In this document: positions 49,798-58,590 of the stretch, piece after piece
Numbering within the stretch: the stretch's first letter is position 1
How the letters are laid out: every line of letters starts with the position of its first letter
Origin: Leptonema illini DSM 21528
GTDB lineage: Bacteria > Spirochaetota > Leptospiria > Leptospirales > Leptonemataceae
Length of the DNA: 64,000 nucleotides
Assembly (NCBI RefSeq): GCF_000243335.1
Contig: NZ_JH597773.1
Coordinates: 4,114,115-4,178,114 of the forward strand
Reading direction: 5' to 3'
Translations under genes and position numbers: made by a program
Notes under the pieces: model-generated
What the model saw: the letters and a program-made list of their open reading frames with translations, nothing else
What the model was told of the DNA's origin: nothing
Databases searched by the model: none

Positions 49798-50943
49798 ATG
49801 GGTTTAAAAGAGAATCAATCTCACATGATTCTGAGTCGGCGAGAGCTACTTGCTGCGGGCATGGCAATATCCGTAGCTTCGCTTGTCGAATCGTGTGGAT
49901 CGGTACGCGATGAAGAGTTAGTCGAATCCGATCCGATGCTTTTCGCACTGAAGATCGGGCCGACGGCGCCGAATCCTCATAACACACAGGCATGGAAGGT
50001 CAGGTTGATATCGTCGACGGAGGCCGAGCTCTATGTCGATGAAAAGCGCCTGCTTCCTGAAACCGATCCTCCGAACCGGCAGATCCATATCGGGCAGGGC
50101 ACGTTTATCGAACACTTCGTCCTCGGTGCCGCAGCGGCCGGCTTTACAGCCAGTGTTAAGCTGTTCCCGCTCGGGCCGTACGGCGCCGCCGAAATCGGCC
50201 GAAAGCCCGTTGCCAGGCTAACGCTTACAAAAGATGCTATAAAAACGAGTGAGCTCTATGGCGCCATCGCTCTTCGGATAACGAATCGAAGCGAATACTC
50301 GGGGCCTGATATTACTGTCGCTGAATTCGAGCGGCTGAAATCTCTCGTCGGTCCTGTGGCCGGTCGTCTTGATACGAGAACGGGCAACGGCGGAACGCTG
50401 ACCGATCTCTTTGTAAAGGCCTTCGCCGTCGAAACGAACACGCTTACCACAAACGAAGAATCGCGGCTTTGGTTTCGCTTCAATGATTCCGAGATTGAGA
50501 AATATCGAGACGGCATCTCGCTTCGCGGCAACGGCGTCTCGGGATTAAAATATCAGATCGCCTCCCGTTTCGTTATTGAAAACGATAAGGCCTACTGGAA
50601 CGCCCCGGAGACGAAGCAGTATTCGATTGATGCTTTTCGCGGCCAGGCAACCAGCGCGAAAGGCATCGTCATGATCGTGACGCCGAAGAACGGCCCTGTC
50701 GACTGGGTGCAGGCCGGTCGTACCTATGCGCGCCTGCAACTGGCGGCGACGGCGATGGGCCTGTCCTCGCATCCGATGAGTCAGATCTTACAGGAGTACG
50801 AAGAGATGCGCTCACTGCGCGAAGAATTCGAACGCGAGGTCGGGGTCACAGGCTCCGAGAAGGTGCAGATGATCGCACGCCTTGGCCGGAGCGATTATTT
50901 CTTTCGTGCGCCGAGACGTGATCTTGCGTCGTTTCTTGTTTAG
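49798..50943 (+). CDS. Acg/nitroreductase-like protein with Tat lipoprotein signal
   Basis: 381 residues. The N-terminus SRRELLAAGMAISVASLVESC combines a twin-Arg motif with a lipobox-like Cys, so export folded with bound cofactor and lipid anchoring is likely. The body resembles the Acg family of FMN-binding, nitroreductase-fold proteins (IGPTAPNPHNTQAWKVRL, RITNRSEYSGPDI, GLSSHPMSQILQEYEEMR). Acg lacks the usual reductase dimer partner site and may sequester flavin. A GGAGG ribosome site lies just before ATG 49798. It is divergent from the HD-GYP sensor and convergent with hisS (4-base gap). Confidence 0.82.
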   Translation: MGLKENQSHMILSRRELLAAGMAISVASLVESCGSVRDEELVESDPMLFALKIGPTAPNPHNTQAWKVRLISSTEAELYVDEKRLLPETDPPNRQIHIGQGTFIEHFVLGAAAAGFTASVKLFPLGPYGAAEIGRKPVARLTLTKDAIKTSELYGAIALRITNRSEYSGPDITVAEFERLKSLVGPVAGRLDTRTGNGGTLTDLFVKAFAVETNTLTTNEESRLWFRFNDSEIEKYRDGISLRGNGVSGLKYQIASRFVIENDKAYWNAPETKQYSIDAFRGQATSAKGIVMIVTPKNGPVDWVQAGRTYARLQLAATAMGLSSHPMSQILQEYEEMRSLREEFEREVGVTGSEKVQMIARLGRSDYFFRAPRRDLASFLV

Positions 50944-50947
50944 CCCC

Positions 50948-52276
50948 TCAGCGTTTCTTCAGATAATCGGCCACCGTATGCCGCGTCTCGGCATGCTGTG
51001 ATCCCGTCTGTAGATCCTTGATGATAACGGTGCCGGCCTTCGCCTCGTCTTCGCCGAGGATCAGCACGTAACGGAAGCCTTTCTTTTCGGCGAGCTCGAA
51101 CTGTTTGCCGAACTTCTTTGTCGCTTCAAGAGAGGCCTCGATATGCACCCCTTCGGAGCGAAGCTCTGAGGCGAGCTTCAGCGTCTCGCCGAGCAGATCG
51201 TTATTCATCAGAGTGAGGAAGGCGCGGTGCGATACGGTGCGCGACGACTCCAGCCCGTGCCCTTCGAGAAAATGCTCGAGTGTGACGTCGCCCATGCCGA
51301 AACCGACGGCCGGAATATCCTCTTTACCGAACTGCCCGAGCAGGCGATCATAACGTCCGCCGCCGAAGATCGCCCTGCGATTCTCGGGGTTCGTGTCATA
51401 GATCTCGAAAACAAGGCCCGTATAGTAGTCGAAGCCGCGAACGATCGCCGGATCAAAGAGCACGGCAGCTTCATGGCCCGATTTACGAAGAAGAAGCCGG
51501 ACTGCGATCAGATGATTGAGAACGGCTAACAGATCGTCGGCCTTCTGGCCTTCGAGCTTCAGATGAGCGACGATTTCGTCAGGATCCCGGTCAAGCGAAG
51601 CGTTATCCATCGCAAGAAACGAGCGTACGCGAGATTCAAGCTCGGGATCTTCGCATTCTTTTGCCAGCTCTTCGGCGAAGGCCTCTTCGGTGATCTTTTC
51701 TTTCTTGTCGATCAGACGTCCGATGCGACGCAGCTTCTCGCGGTCGTCGATACCGATCCACAGATCGAGCAGACGTCGGTCGCTGATGCGAACGACGAAC
51801 ATATCGTCGCTTGCTCCGTAGGCGCGCATGAGGTCGACGGCGATCATGAGAATCTCGGCGTCGGCGCCGGGGCCCTTTGCTCCGAGCAGGTCGACGTTCA
51901 GCTGATAGAACTCGCGAAGGCGTCCGCGGCCGGGGCGTTCGTAACGCATGAAATTCGCGATAGAGAACCAGCGCAGAGGAAGAAGGCAGGAGGCGGGGCG
52001 ATCGACGGCCATACGCGCAAGCGTCGGCGTCATCTCGGGGCGAATCGAAACCTCGCGATCGCCGCGGTCGGTAAAGGTATAAAGCTGTTCGTTTACGATC
52101 TCTTCAGATGACTTTGCGCGATAGAGATCTGTCGATTCAAGCACGGGCGCCTGATATTCGCCGTATCCGTAGCGTTCGCATACTTCCCGTTGAGTCTGGA
52201 ACATCCAGTTGCGGAATTCCATCTCGGCGGGATAAAAATCCCGTGTGCCTGGATAGGGGCGAAATTTTGCAGCCAT
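50948..52276 (-). CDS. hisS: histidyl-tRNA synthetase
   Basis: 442 residues. Class II catalytic core: motif 1 region GTRDFYPAEMEFRNWMF, motif 2 FSIANFMRYERPGRGRLREFYQLNVD, histidine-binding motifs VRGFDYYTGLVFEIYD and GGGRYDRLLGQFG, motif 3 AVGFGMGDVTLEHFL, then the C-terminal anticodon-binding domain (about 345-442). It charges tRNA-His. Length normal. It is 24 bases upstream-adjacent to the PilZ gene on the same strand. Confidence 0.97.
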   Translation of the reverse strand: MAAKFRPYPGTRDFYPAEMEFRNWMFQTQREVCERYGYGEYQAPVLESTDLYRAKSSEEIVNEQLYTFTDRGDREVSIRPEMTPTLARMAVDRPASCLLPLRWFSIANFMRYERPGRGRLREFYQLNVDLLGAKGPGADAEILMIAVDLMRAYGASDDMFVVRISDRRLLDLWIGIDDREKLRRIGRLIDKKEKITEEAFAEELAKECEDPELESRVRSFLAMDNASLDRDPDEIVAHLKLEGQKADDLLAVLNHLIAVRLLLRKSGHEAAVLFDPAIVRGFDYYTGLVFEIYDTNPENRRAIFGGGRYDRLLGQFGKEDIPAVGFGMGDVTLEHFLEGHGLESSRTVSHRAFLTLMNNDLLGETLKLASELRSEGVHIEASLEATKKFGKQFELAEKKGFRYVLILGEDEAKAGTVIIKDLQTGSQHAETRHTVADYLKKR

Positions 52277-52300
52277 GAGCCCTCCCGGAGCTCACGTCTA

Positions 52301-53365
52301 TCAGCTCCGCAGCAGTTTCTGAATCAGCGAGCGGTACACTTCTTTCGTGCTTTTGCGATAGTCGGAATGTCCCTGACCTGAAAGGTCGATTCCAACAAGC
52401 CATTCTCCGTCCTTCTTACCGATATGGCGGATGTTGCCGTAGAAGCGGATCGGAGCGTGCATCTTGAAAAGCAGGTCGAAGGTCAACCAGTCTCTGAGAG
52501 GCAGGTTTTTCTGTAGAACTTCACTGTCTATCTGAAGCGCCACACCTCCCTCTGAAATGTTTATGACCTTCTGCTTCTCTTTCACAAGAGAGGCATTTGC
52601 ATCAATCACCTTCTGCAAGAGCTCGTCGGCCAGCTCTTCGGCGCGGGATTGCACGGCGGGGTTCATGCCCGAGGACGGCATCGGAAAGAAGATCAGAGCC
52701 AGCAGGATGCTCTTCTGATCTTCGTACATGTGTACGGGCTGAAGAAAGTGAGGCCGTCCCTGTATGGTAACCTCGATGCCTTTTTCGGGATGTTGTGTGG
52801 CGATCTCAGCAGGCAGTCGCGGATCACCGGCAAGGGCGACGCGCAGTCCACCGAACTCGGCCTGATGCAGCTTTTCAAACTCGGGAAAGATCACCTGCGT
52901 CGTGATCTGTAGCTTCGTGTTATTGGGAGCGATCTTGTTCGTAGAGATGCGAAAGTTCGAGGCGACGACCTCGCCGTCGTTCAACGCAAATCGGGGGAAG
53001 GCCCTCTGAACGGAACCGACGCGAGCCTGCAGAGGAACAAGGACGACATGACCCGGGCTGACCTGCTCGGACAGCGAGAAGTCGATCTCAAGCTGTCGGT
53101 TCAACGTAATAAAGAGCGTGTTCTGTGTATTCAGCTTAACGGAAGGATTGCAGTAGAATTCAAGACCATCGCCGCGCCGCTCGCCTGGCGTAAACTCCGC
53201 AGCCGGGTGCGTACCTTTCAGATAGAGCGGACGACGGTTCAGTTTTTCTTCGATCAGCTTGAGGATGGCTTCGCGATCCTTCATAAGCTGCCAGCTGCGC
53301 GGAGTCTCTTTCAACAGCCTGAAATCGTAGTTGCTGAATCCGTTTGTTACTGCGTCGTTTGCCAT
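52301..53365 (-). CDS. PilZ-domain protein (YcgR-like layout)
   Basis: 354 residues, no membrane segment. The C-terminal domain has VINISEGGVALQIDSE (about 270-285), matching the DxSxxG half of the PilZ c-di-GMP motif with Asn for Asp, and later VGIDLSGQGHSDYRKS. The RxxxR arm before it is not clear (around VKEKQK), so binding is uncertain. The N-terminal part is a beta-rich YcgR-N-like domain. It likely couples c-di-GMP to motility or envelope functions. The window encodes both a cyclase (20314) and a phosphodiesterase (47109) for that messenger. Confidence 0.75.
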   Translation of the reverse strand: MANDAVTNGFSNYDFRLLKETPRSWQLMKDREAILKLIEEKLNRRPLYLKGTHPAAEFTPGERRGDGLEFYCNPSVKLNTQNTLFITLNRQLEIDFSLSEQVSPGHVVLVPLQARVGSVQRAFPRFALNDGEVVASNFRISTNKIAPNNTKLQITTQVIFPEFEKLHQAEFGGLRVALAGDPRLPAEIATQHPEKGIEVTIQGRPHFLQPVHMYEDQKSILLALIFFPMPSSGMNPAVQSRAEELADELLQKVIDANASLVKEKQKVINISEGGVALQIDSEVLQKNLPLRDWLTFDLLFKMHAPIRFYGNIRHIGKKDGEWLVGIDLSGQGHSDYRKSTKEVYRSLIQKLLRS

Positions 53366-53442
53366 TGTCGCGCTGCCTTAAAAGCCGATGCACCATATAT
53401 CGGGCCCGGCTCTAATCTTTACGACGCCGCTTTTGTAAAAAA

Positions 53443-55707
53443 TCAGTCGATTTTTTTAAACTCCACCCTGCGATTGATCGCTCCTTTTACTGCATCTTTT
53501 ACGGGGATCAACGGTCGATCATAGCTGTAGCCGCGAACGATAAGCCGGTCGGCGGCGATGCCCAGCTCGATCAATCGCTGCTTCACGGCATTGGCTCTGT
53601 CAAGGGAAAGCTTCTGGTTGTAGGTGTGGGACTTCGTCTCGGGCCCTCTGTAGGTGAGATCCGTATGTCCCTGGATCTCGATGCGAATGCCCGTATTGCT
53701 CTGCATGATGCGCGCAATCGCTCGCAGCTTCTTCATCTCGCTTTCTTTGATTACGGCGCTGTTCAGATCAAAGTAGATGCGTTCGTTGCCGATGCATTGC
53801 GGATCGCCCGCCTCGCATGGATTCGTATCTTTGCCCGCCTTCAGGCGGATGACGATCTCTTTCAGCTCTTTCGTTTCTGTGAAGGATTGCTCCTGTGAGA
53901 CATAACCTGGAGAAGAGGCCATGATGGCGAATCGTTCGTCGTTGCGTACGGGCACGGCGAAACGGCCTTCGGCGTTCACATCAAGAGGGACGGCCGTTCC
54001 GTCCGCCTCGCGTTTCGTGATCGTCGATCCCGGTAGCGGCAGCCCTGTCGCATCGTCGACGACGATGCCGGCGAGGCGTCTTTCATATGTGGCCTCTTTA
54101 CGAATCGGCTCCAGATAGAAGATGCGTTCGTCCTTGCGCCCGGCCGGTATGACGCCGCGATAATCAAGCACCGTCTGATAGGGCTGGTATCCGGGCGCGC
54201 TGATGCGCAGTCGATAGCTGCGACCCGTATAAAGATCGGTGGTGAAGTTGTTCTCGATGGTCTCGCCGTCGTTTTTCACCCGTCGCTTTGACGTGATCAC
54301 CTTCGTCATCAATTCAAAGTCGATATGTATCGTCGCATCCATACCCAGAGGCAGTCGCGAAGATGCGTCGAGAATGCGTCCGGTCAGCGTAAGTTTAACC
54401 GACTCGATCAATTCGGTCGGCACGGCCACTCTGTAGATATCGAAGCGACCCTTCGCGTCGGTATGCCTTCGATCTGAGGAGAAGTAGCCCCACATGCCGT
54501 CGTCGGTGAGCTTGAAGGCTTCGTCGTCGCGCTCGGAGTTGAACGGACGACCGGCGTTTAACGGCATCTCGAACTCAAGGCCGTTCCAGTGTGAGATGTA
54601 GATATCGAATCCGCCAAGCCCGCCTTTGCGATTGGAAGAGAAGACGAGCTTCTGTCCGTTTGCCGTAAGAAAGGGCGTGATCTCGTCGTCGGGCCCGTTC
54701 ACGAGAGGACCGAGATTGATCGGAGACGCCCACAGTCCGGTACGCATATCGCGCTCCGTATAATAGATATCGTCGCCGCCGTATCCGCCCGGCCGATTCG
54801 AGACGAAGAACATACGTTTGCCGTCAGGGGTCACATAGGCCATGCGATCGTCGTAATCGCCGTTGATCTCGTTGATATGCATGAGCTCGCTCCAGCGATT
54901 GTTGCGGTAGCGAGCGTAGTAAATATTCAGTCCTGCATAACCCTGCCGTCCGCCCTCGGCTCTGCGTGAGGTCAGATAGATCTCGACGGGTTTTGATCCG
55001 ACCATGACGATAGACGGATGTCCTTCAAAGCCGTCGCTGTTCACCGAGAACTGTCCTGGAGGATTCTCTGCCGGCTTCTGTACCTGCATCGTATCAGAGG
55101 GATTGCCGATCAGAGGAAAGGCGAACGGAAGCGGCACAGACCACTGCGGTCGTCCTGTTCGATCGCGATAGTTAGCATTGTGGCTGTACCACAGATCATG
55201 TCCTTCGGTCGAGCCGGGTCTGGCAGATTGAAAGACAAGAAAGCGTTCGTGAAGCAAAGGCAGGGGGGCGTAGTCATCCCACGGATGATTGAGCACCATC
55301 TGGTTCGCCGGTTCGTCGTCGGCGAGTATGCTATCGGGTTCGATGACGGTATCGACGGGCTTCGCTGTGTCGGGCTCTTTCTCGACAGGTTTCGTGCTGT
55401 CGGGCGCCTTCTCGGCTTCAACTGGCTTCTCGGTTTTTCCGGGAAGCGTTTCGGCCGCCTCGGGCTTCTTCGCAGTCGGCTTCGTAACGGTCGGAGTCTG
55501 TTTGACCGGCGTCTTTTGCGTCGCAGGAGGTTTTGCCGGTTTTTTGACCGGCTTTTTCTCAGGCTTCTTAACCGGCTTCTTGGTTTGTGTTGCCGGCGGC
55601 TTATTGTTGACCGGAGCCGATCGGGAGTCGACCGGCAACAGCATCGTCCATATAACGACGGCGCTCGTCAAAGAGAGCGTCAAGATTCTTCGCCGACCCT
55701 GGAACAA
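53443..55707 (-). CDS. OmpA-family envelope protein with WD40-like (PD40) repeats and Lys/Pro-rich linker
   Basis: About 754 residues. A signal peptide (RRRILTLSLTSAVVIWTMLLPVDSRSA) is followed by a periplasm-spanning Lys/Pro/Thr-rich linker (KKPVKKPEKKPVKKP type). PD40 beta-propeller repeats (FFVSNRPGGYGGDDIYYT, LVFSSNRKGGLGGFDIYIS, GYFSSDRR) and two carboxypeptidase-regulatory-like beta domains come next. The C-terminal OmpA/Pal domain carries IRIEIQGHTD, which binds peptidoglycan. It resembles Tol-Pal or gliding-associated OmpA proteins. The best start is TTG 55707 with GGGAGGG 11 bases before it, which lies inside the preceding radical SAM gene (107-base overlap). The longer frame to 55845 has no signal-peptide logic. 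Confidence 0.83.
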   Translation of the reverse strand: MFQGRRRILTLSLTSAVVIWTMLLPVDSRSAPVNNKPPATQTKKPVKKPEKKPVKKPAKPPATQKTPVKQTPTVTKPTAKKPEAAETLPGKTEKPVEAEKAPDSTKPVEKEPDTAKPVDTVIEPDSILADDEPANQMVLNHPWDDYAPLPLLHERFLVFQSARPGSTEGHDLWYSHNANYRDRTGRPQWSVPLPFAFPLIGNPSDTMQVQKPAENPPGQFSVNSDGFEGHPSIVMVGSKPVEIYLTSRRAEGGRQGYAGLNIYYARYRNNRWSELMHINEINGDYDDRMAYVTPDGKRMFFVSNRPGGYGGDDIYYTERDMRTGLWASPINLGPLVNGPDDEITPFLTANGQKLVFSSNRKGGLGGFDIYISHWNGLEFEMPLNAGRPFNSERDDEAFKLTDDGMWGYFSSDRRHTDAKGRFDIYRVAVPTELIESVKLTLTGRILDASSRLPLGMDATIHIDFELMTKVITSKRRVKNDGETIENNFTTDLYTGRSYRLRISAPGYQPYQTVLDYRGVIPAGRKDERIFYLEPIRKEATYERRLAGIVVDDATGLPLPGSTITKREADGTAVPLDVNAEGRFAVPVRNDERFAIMASSPGYVSQEQSFTETKELKEIVIRLKAGKDTNPCEAGDPQCIGNERIYFDLNSAVIKESEMKKLRAIARIMQSNTGIRIEIQGHTDLTYRGPETKSHTYNQKLSLDRANAVKQRLIELGIAADRLIVRGYSYDRPLIPVKDAVKGAINRRVEFKKID

Positions 55708-56746
55708 AGCCGAAGACGCCCTCCCACATGCGCTGCGTTTCCATGCAGAGGTAAAGGAAGAGGCGAGGGTCGCGGTCCTGAATCTTTTTTCGGATCGATG
55801 CATACATGGATTCCCGTATCGTTTTAAAGTAACGGTACTTGCCATCCGATCCTTGAACCATTTCTTCGCGCGTCAGAGCGTCGGCGGAGAATCGCGATTG
55901 CATGACCTCTTTCTGACCGGGCGAGTAGCGGAACGATCCGACCGAGATCCATGAGATACGATCGGGATGAATGCGGTCAAAGAGTTCTTCAAGCAGGCGA
56001 TGGTAGTTCTGTTCCCAGTTCTCATGATGGATCAGCGGATCAAGATGAAAGGCCAGTCGATATCCCGCTCCCTGCACCTTCTCGGCCGCCTGCAGCCGCT
56101 CTTCAAGCGTCGCCGTGCCGGGCTCGACGGCATCGATGACATTCTGCGGATTCAGCGACCACGAAACGACCGTATGCTCGCGATGGTCGAGCTGCAGAAG
56201 CTCGTTCACGTTCGACGATTTCGTCTTCAGTTCAAGCGTCGCATTCGGAGTTTTCGCAAAGCGTTCGACAAGGATCGTCGAAAGGCCTGTGATCGGCTCG
56301 AGCGCAAGCGAGTCGGTGTATTCGCCCGTGCCGACGCGAAAGTGAAACTTCTTGCCGAGGATCTTGCGATCAAGCTCGGCGAACATGTCTTCGAGGTTCC
56401 CGAAAAGCGTCATCAGCGGATGATTGAGGAAATTCTGCAAATAGCAATAATGGCAGTCGTAGAGGCAGCCCACTCCGAAGTTGATGACGAAGTACTGACA
56501 GCAGACCATGCCATCAGAGCCGGGGCATGAAGAAAGGAAGCGGCCCGGATAGTTATAAACCAGCAGCGTATCTTTCTCGAAAAGGTTGCCGTTCTTCTGG
56601 TAGTGATCGAGCAGGGCGCGCGGATCGTCGATCTCTTCGATCACGACGGAACTGTCTTTGAGCTTGCTGCGGATCGATCGGGCCAGCTCACCTTCGGCGA
56701 CGGCCCGGTCTATGTAGATCTTCTGGATCAGTTCAGGACTGCGCAT
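55601..56746 (-). CDS. SplB-like radical SAM protein (spore photoproduct lyase family)
   Basis: 381 residues from ATG 56746. The upstream pair CPGSDGMVCCQYFVINFGVGC and the Fe-S/SAM motif Cys94-x3-Cys98-x2-Cys101 (GCLYDCHYCYLQ) follow the spore photoproduct lyase pattern closely. The region aligned with the essential H-donor cysteine of Bacillus SplB (AACTSD) reads GTGEYTDSL here, so no cysteine is present, and the organism is not a spore former by any sign. It is therefore a family member with unknown substrate. An in-frame TTG at 56755 is the alternative start. Its 3' end overlaps the OmpA-like gene by 107 bases in another frame. Confidence 0.85.
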   Translation of the reverse strand: MRSPELIQKIYIDRAVAEGELARSIRSKLKDSSVVIEEIDDPRALLDHYQKNGNLFEKDTLLVYNYPGRFLSSCPGSDGMVCCQYFVINFGVGCLYDCHYCYLQNFLNHPLMTLFGNLEDMFAELDRKILGKKFHFRVGTGEYTDSLALEPITGLSTILVERFAKTPNATLELKTKSSNVNELLQLDHREHTVVSWSLNPQNVIDAVEPGTATLEERLQAAEKVQGAGYRLAFHLDPLIHHENWEQNYHRLLEELFDRIHPDRISWISVGSFRYSPGQKEVMQSRFSADALTREEMVQGSDGKYRYFKTIRESMYASIRKKIQDRDPRLFLYLCMETQRMWEGVFGFVPGSAKNLDALFDERRRYMDDAVAGRLPIGSGQQ

Positions 56747-56755
56747 CCGGACCAA

Positions 56756-57208
56756 TTAAATGGAAGTATCGAGAAAAGCAAGGCCGCATCACTCCCACCC
56801 TCACCCCTGCGTGGCGCGATCCTGCGCCAGGCAGGGGCCGCTTTGACATCCATGTCCCGCTTTCGGGAGGGAGTGATGCGGCTGGATGGGGTTAGACGCG
56901 AGCGACGTTTGCCTCGCATACATTCCATTCGCCCAAATGCCAGCTCGTTTGCACTCAGCCTGTAGTGGACCACGGATGGGAGAGCGACGGCGCCTGGCGC
57001 TCGGATTGCGCCATGCGCCGGACAGGATGAGTGCAAACGGGCCCTACCAGGCCTGGCACGCTCCGCTCTCAGGTGGGTGTCGGGTGACGGGAAGGGGAGG
57101 CAGCGGGGTTCGGATGGGCGCGGTCGTGTCGGAAGGTGGGCAGCCGGATGGGTGCGATGCGGCGGCTTTACTCTTGATTTTTCTCTGACGATGCCGTAAG
57201 TTGCTTCC
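56756..57208. repeat. 453-bp gene-free region with nested large palindromes
   Basis: A first palindrome pairs gccgcatcactccc (56783-56796) with gggagtgatgcggc (56869-56882) and contains the hairpin tggcgc-gatcct-gcgcca (56812-56829). A second pairs cgtttgcactca (56946-56957) with tgagtgcaaacg (57028-57039) and contains cggcgcctggcgc / gcgccatgcgccg. GC is higher than in the surroundings. Short frames on both strands show no domain or signal and change with the palindromes. No promoter is clear. It could be a repeat-element remnant or a structured RNA. Confidence 0.65.
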
Positions 57209-57673
57209 ATGCTCGATCTGTATTCTGAGTTTGAGCGGTTGATTGCCGCTATGGCTGACCGGCAGATAGAGTATGCACTCTGTGGCGGCCTGGCGATTGC
57301 CGTGTACGCACAGCCGCGCGCTACGGTCGACATAGATCTGCTTGTAACAGACGCCATGCTGCCTGCAATGCGCCTGTTGTTAAAAGATCTTGGGTATGAG
57401 ATCGAGGCAGGGCCGATGGAGTTCGGTGGCGGGGCGACCGTCATTCACCGCTTTACGAAAGTGGATGCCGATGGAGACTTCCTTTCGGTTGACCTTCTCC
57501 TGAAGACGCCTGCCAATGCTCCGGCATGGGAGCAGATTCAACGATTGCAGTGGAACGGCCAGCCGTTAAACGTTGTTTCAAGAGACGGCTTGATTCTACT
57601 CAAAATGATGCGCGATAGCGAGCAGGATCGCGCCGACATCGCCGCTTTACGCGAAGGGACGGGCGAACCATGA
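57209..57673 (+). CDS. nucleotidyltransferase-fold protein (MNT/AbiEii-like)
   Basis: 154 residues. A polymerase-beta-type nucleotidyltransferase core: CGGLAIAVYAQPRATVDIDLLV (about 25-47) gives the GG...R.T.DID signature with two metal-binding aspartates. The third acidic position is probably in LSVDLLLKT. RDGLILLKMMRDSEQDRADIAAL ends the domain. Family members include antitoxins or toxins that attach nucleotides to partners. Its stop overlaps the next start (ATGA, 57670-57673), so the two form a pair. Confidence 0.85.
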   Translation: MLDLYSEFERLIAAMADRQIEYALCGGLAIAVYAQPRATVDIDLLVTDAMLPAMRLLLKDLGYEIEAGPMEFGGGATVIHRFTKVDADGDFLSVDLLLKTPANAPAWEQIQRLQWNGQPLNVVSRDGLILLKMMRDSEQDRADIAALREGTGEP

Positions 57674-57939
57674 AAGAGGTGGAGCTGACATCGGCAGAGA
57701 TCGATCGTCGCCTGCGTCGCGTCGCTCAGCTGAATCGCCTCTGTAAAAGCCTCAAGCAGGCCGGGACGATGCAAAAGGCGGTGGACGGCGTCGTCGGCCA
57801 TCAGAGTGTTTCTTCAGCGGACGCTCAGCGTCGACAGAGGCGTATGTCATCACGTAAATTCCTGTATATTCTGATTGTTACAAAGATAGTCGTACTGGGG
57901 TTCAGTATCGCCCTGGTCCTGTTCCTGATGAAAACCTGA
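57670..57939 (+). CDS. small partner of the nucleotidyltransferase with C-terminal membrane helix
   Basis: 89 residues. The N-terminal half (VELTSAEIDRRLRRVAQLNRLCKSLKQAG) is a basic helical segment like the small partners often coded after such nucleotidyltransferases. A linker leads to one membrane helix (about 64-87, KFLYILIVTKIVVLGFSIALVLFLMK). A membrane anchor on such a partner is unusual. An internal ATG at 57844 could instead start a separate 31-residue hydrophobic peptide. Function unknown, and the toxin-antitoxin idea rests on gene coupling only. Confidence 0.65.
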   Translation: MKEVELTSAEIDRRLRRVAQLNRLCKSLKQAGTMQKAVDGVVGHQSVSSADAQRRQRRMSSRKFLYILIVTKIVVLGFSIALVLFLMKT

Positions 57940-58100
57940 AGACCGTTCCTTATCCTCGCAATTAATCGTTGACACAAGCTCCGGGGAGTGCTGATCTCTG
58001 GCGTCTGACAGAGTTCGGGTTTGCAGGCATATCGGGCAAGTTGCCCGGTAAAGCCAGGCAGACCCGCGAAAATCAAAAGGTAGATAATATGGAGAGAAGT

Positions 58101-58562
58101 ATGAAGAAGTCGATGGTTGTCGGATTAGTCCTGGCGATGGTGCTGGGCGTTTCGTGCAAAGATGCAAAAAAAGAGGCCCTGCTTGCAGAGGTTGCAAAGC
58201 TTGAGGCCGAGCATAAGGCGGTGAGCGACGAGCATCACAGCCAGCTGCATGCCGGTCATGATGCACTGAAGGCCGATCACGATAAGGTGAAGGCGACGGT
58301 TAAGAGCAAAGAAGGCAAGGCCACGATTGAGGCGCATGAGAAGCTGATGGCGCAGCATGAAGAGCTCATGTCGCAACATATGAAGATGATGGACGAACAT
58401 GAGGCCGCCTTCGCGAAACTCAAAGATGGCAGCATGTCGACGGCCGACATGGAAAAAGAGATCGCCCGCATCCGCTCTGAACATGAGAAGATGACGCAGG
58501 AACATAAAGCGATGATCGAAGAGCACAAAAAGATGGAAGAAGAGCATAAGACGCTGAAGTAA
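58101..58562 (+). CDS. His/Glu-rich coiled-coil lipoprotein
   Basis: 153 residues. Signal peptide MKKSMVVGLVLAMVLGVSC with lipobox LGVSC. The mature part is one long charged coiled coil with recurrent H-E and E-H pairs (AEHKAVSDEHHSQLHAGHDAL, QHEELMSQHMKMMDEHE, EEHKKMEEEHK). Such repeats may bind metal, or simply form a spacer rod as in Lpp-like proteins. ATG 58101 has GGAGAG at good distance. ATG 58089 is an alternative. Monocistronic, ending in the hairpin at 58591. Confidence 0.75.
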   Translation: MKKSMVVGLVLAMVLGVSCKDAKKEALLAEVAKLEAEHKAVSDEHHSQLHAGHDALKADHDKVKATVKSKEGKATIEAHEKLMAQHEELMSQHMKMMDEHEAAFAKLKDGSMSTADMEKEIARIRSEHEKMTQEHKAMIEEHKKMEEEHKTLK

Positions 58563-58590
58563 TCTCACGAATCGTCTTTGCTTTTTGATC

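Noticed and set aside
55018-55954. Forward frames antisense to the OmpA-like and SplB-like genes, Gly/Phe- or Arg-rich
   Set aside because: These are complements of the Lys/Pro linker repeats and not independent genes.
56756-57208. Short open frames on both strands in the palindrome cluster
   Set aside because: They exist because the inverted repeats are GC-rich; no start signal, no domain and no agreement between strands.
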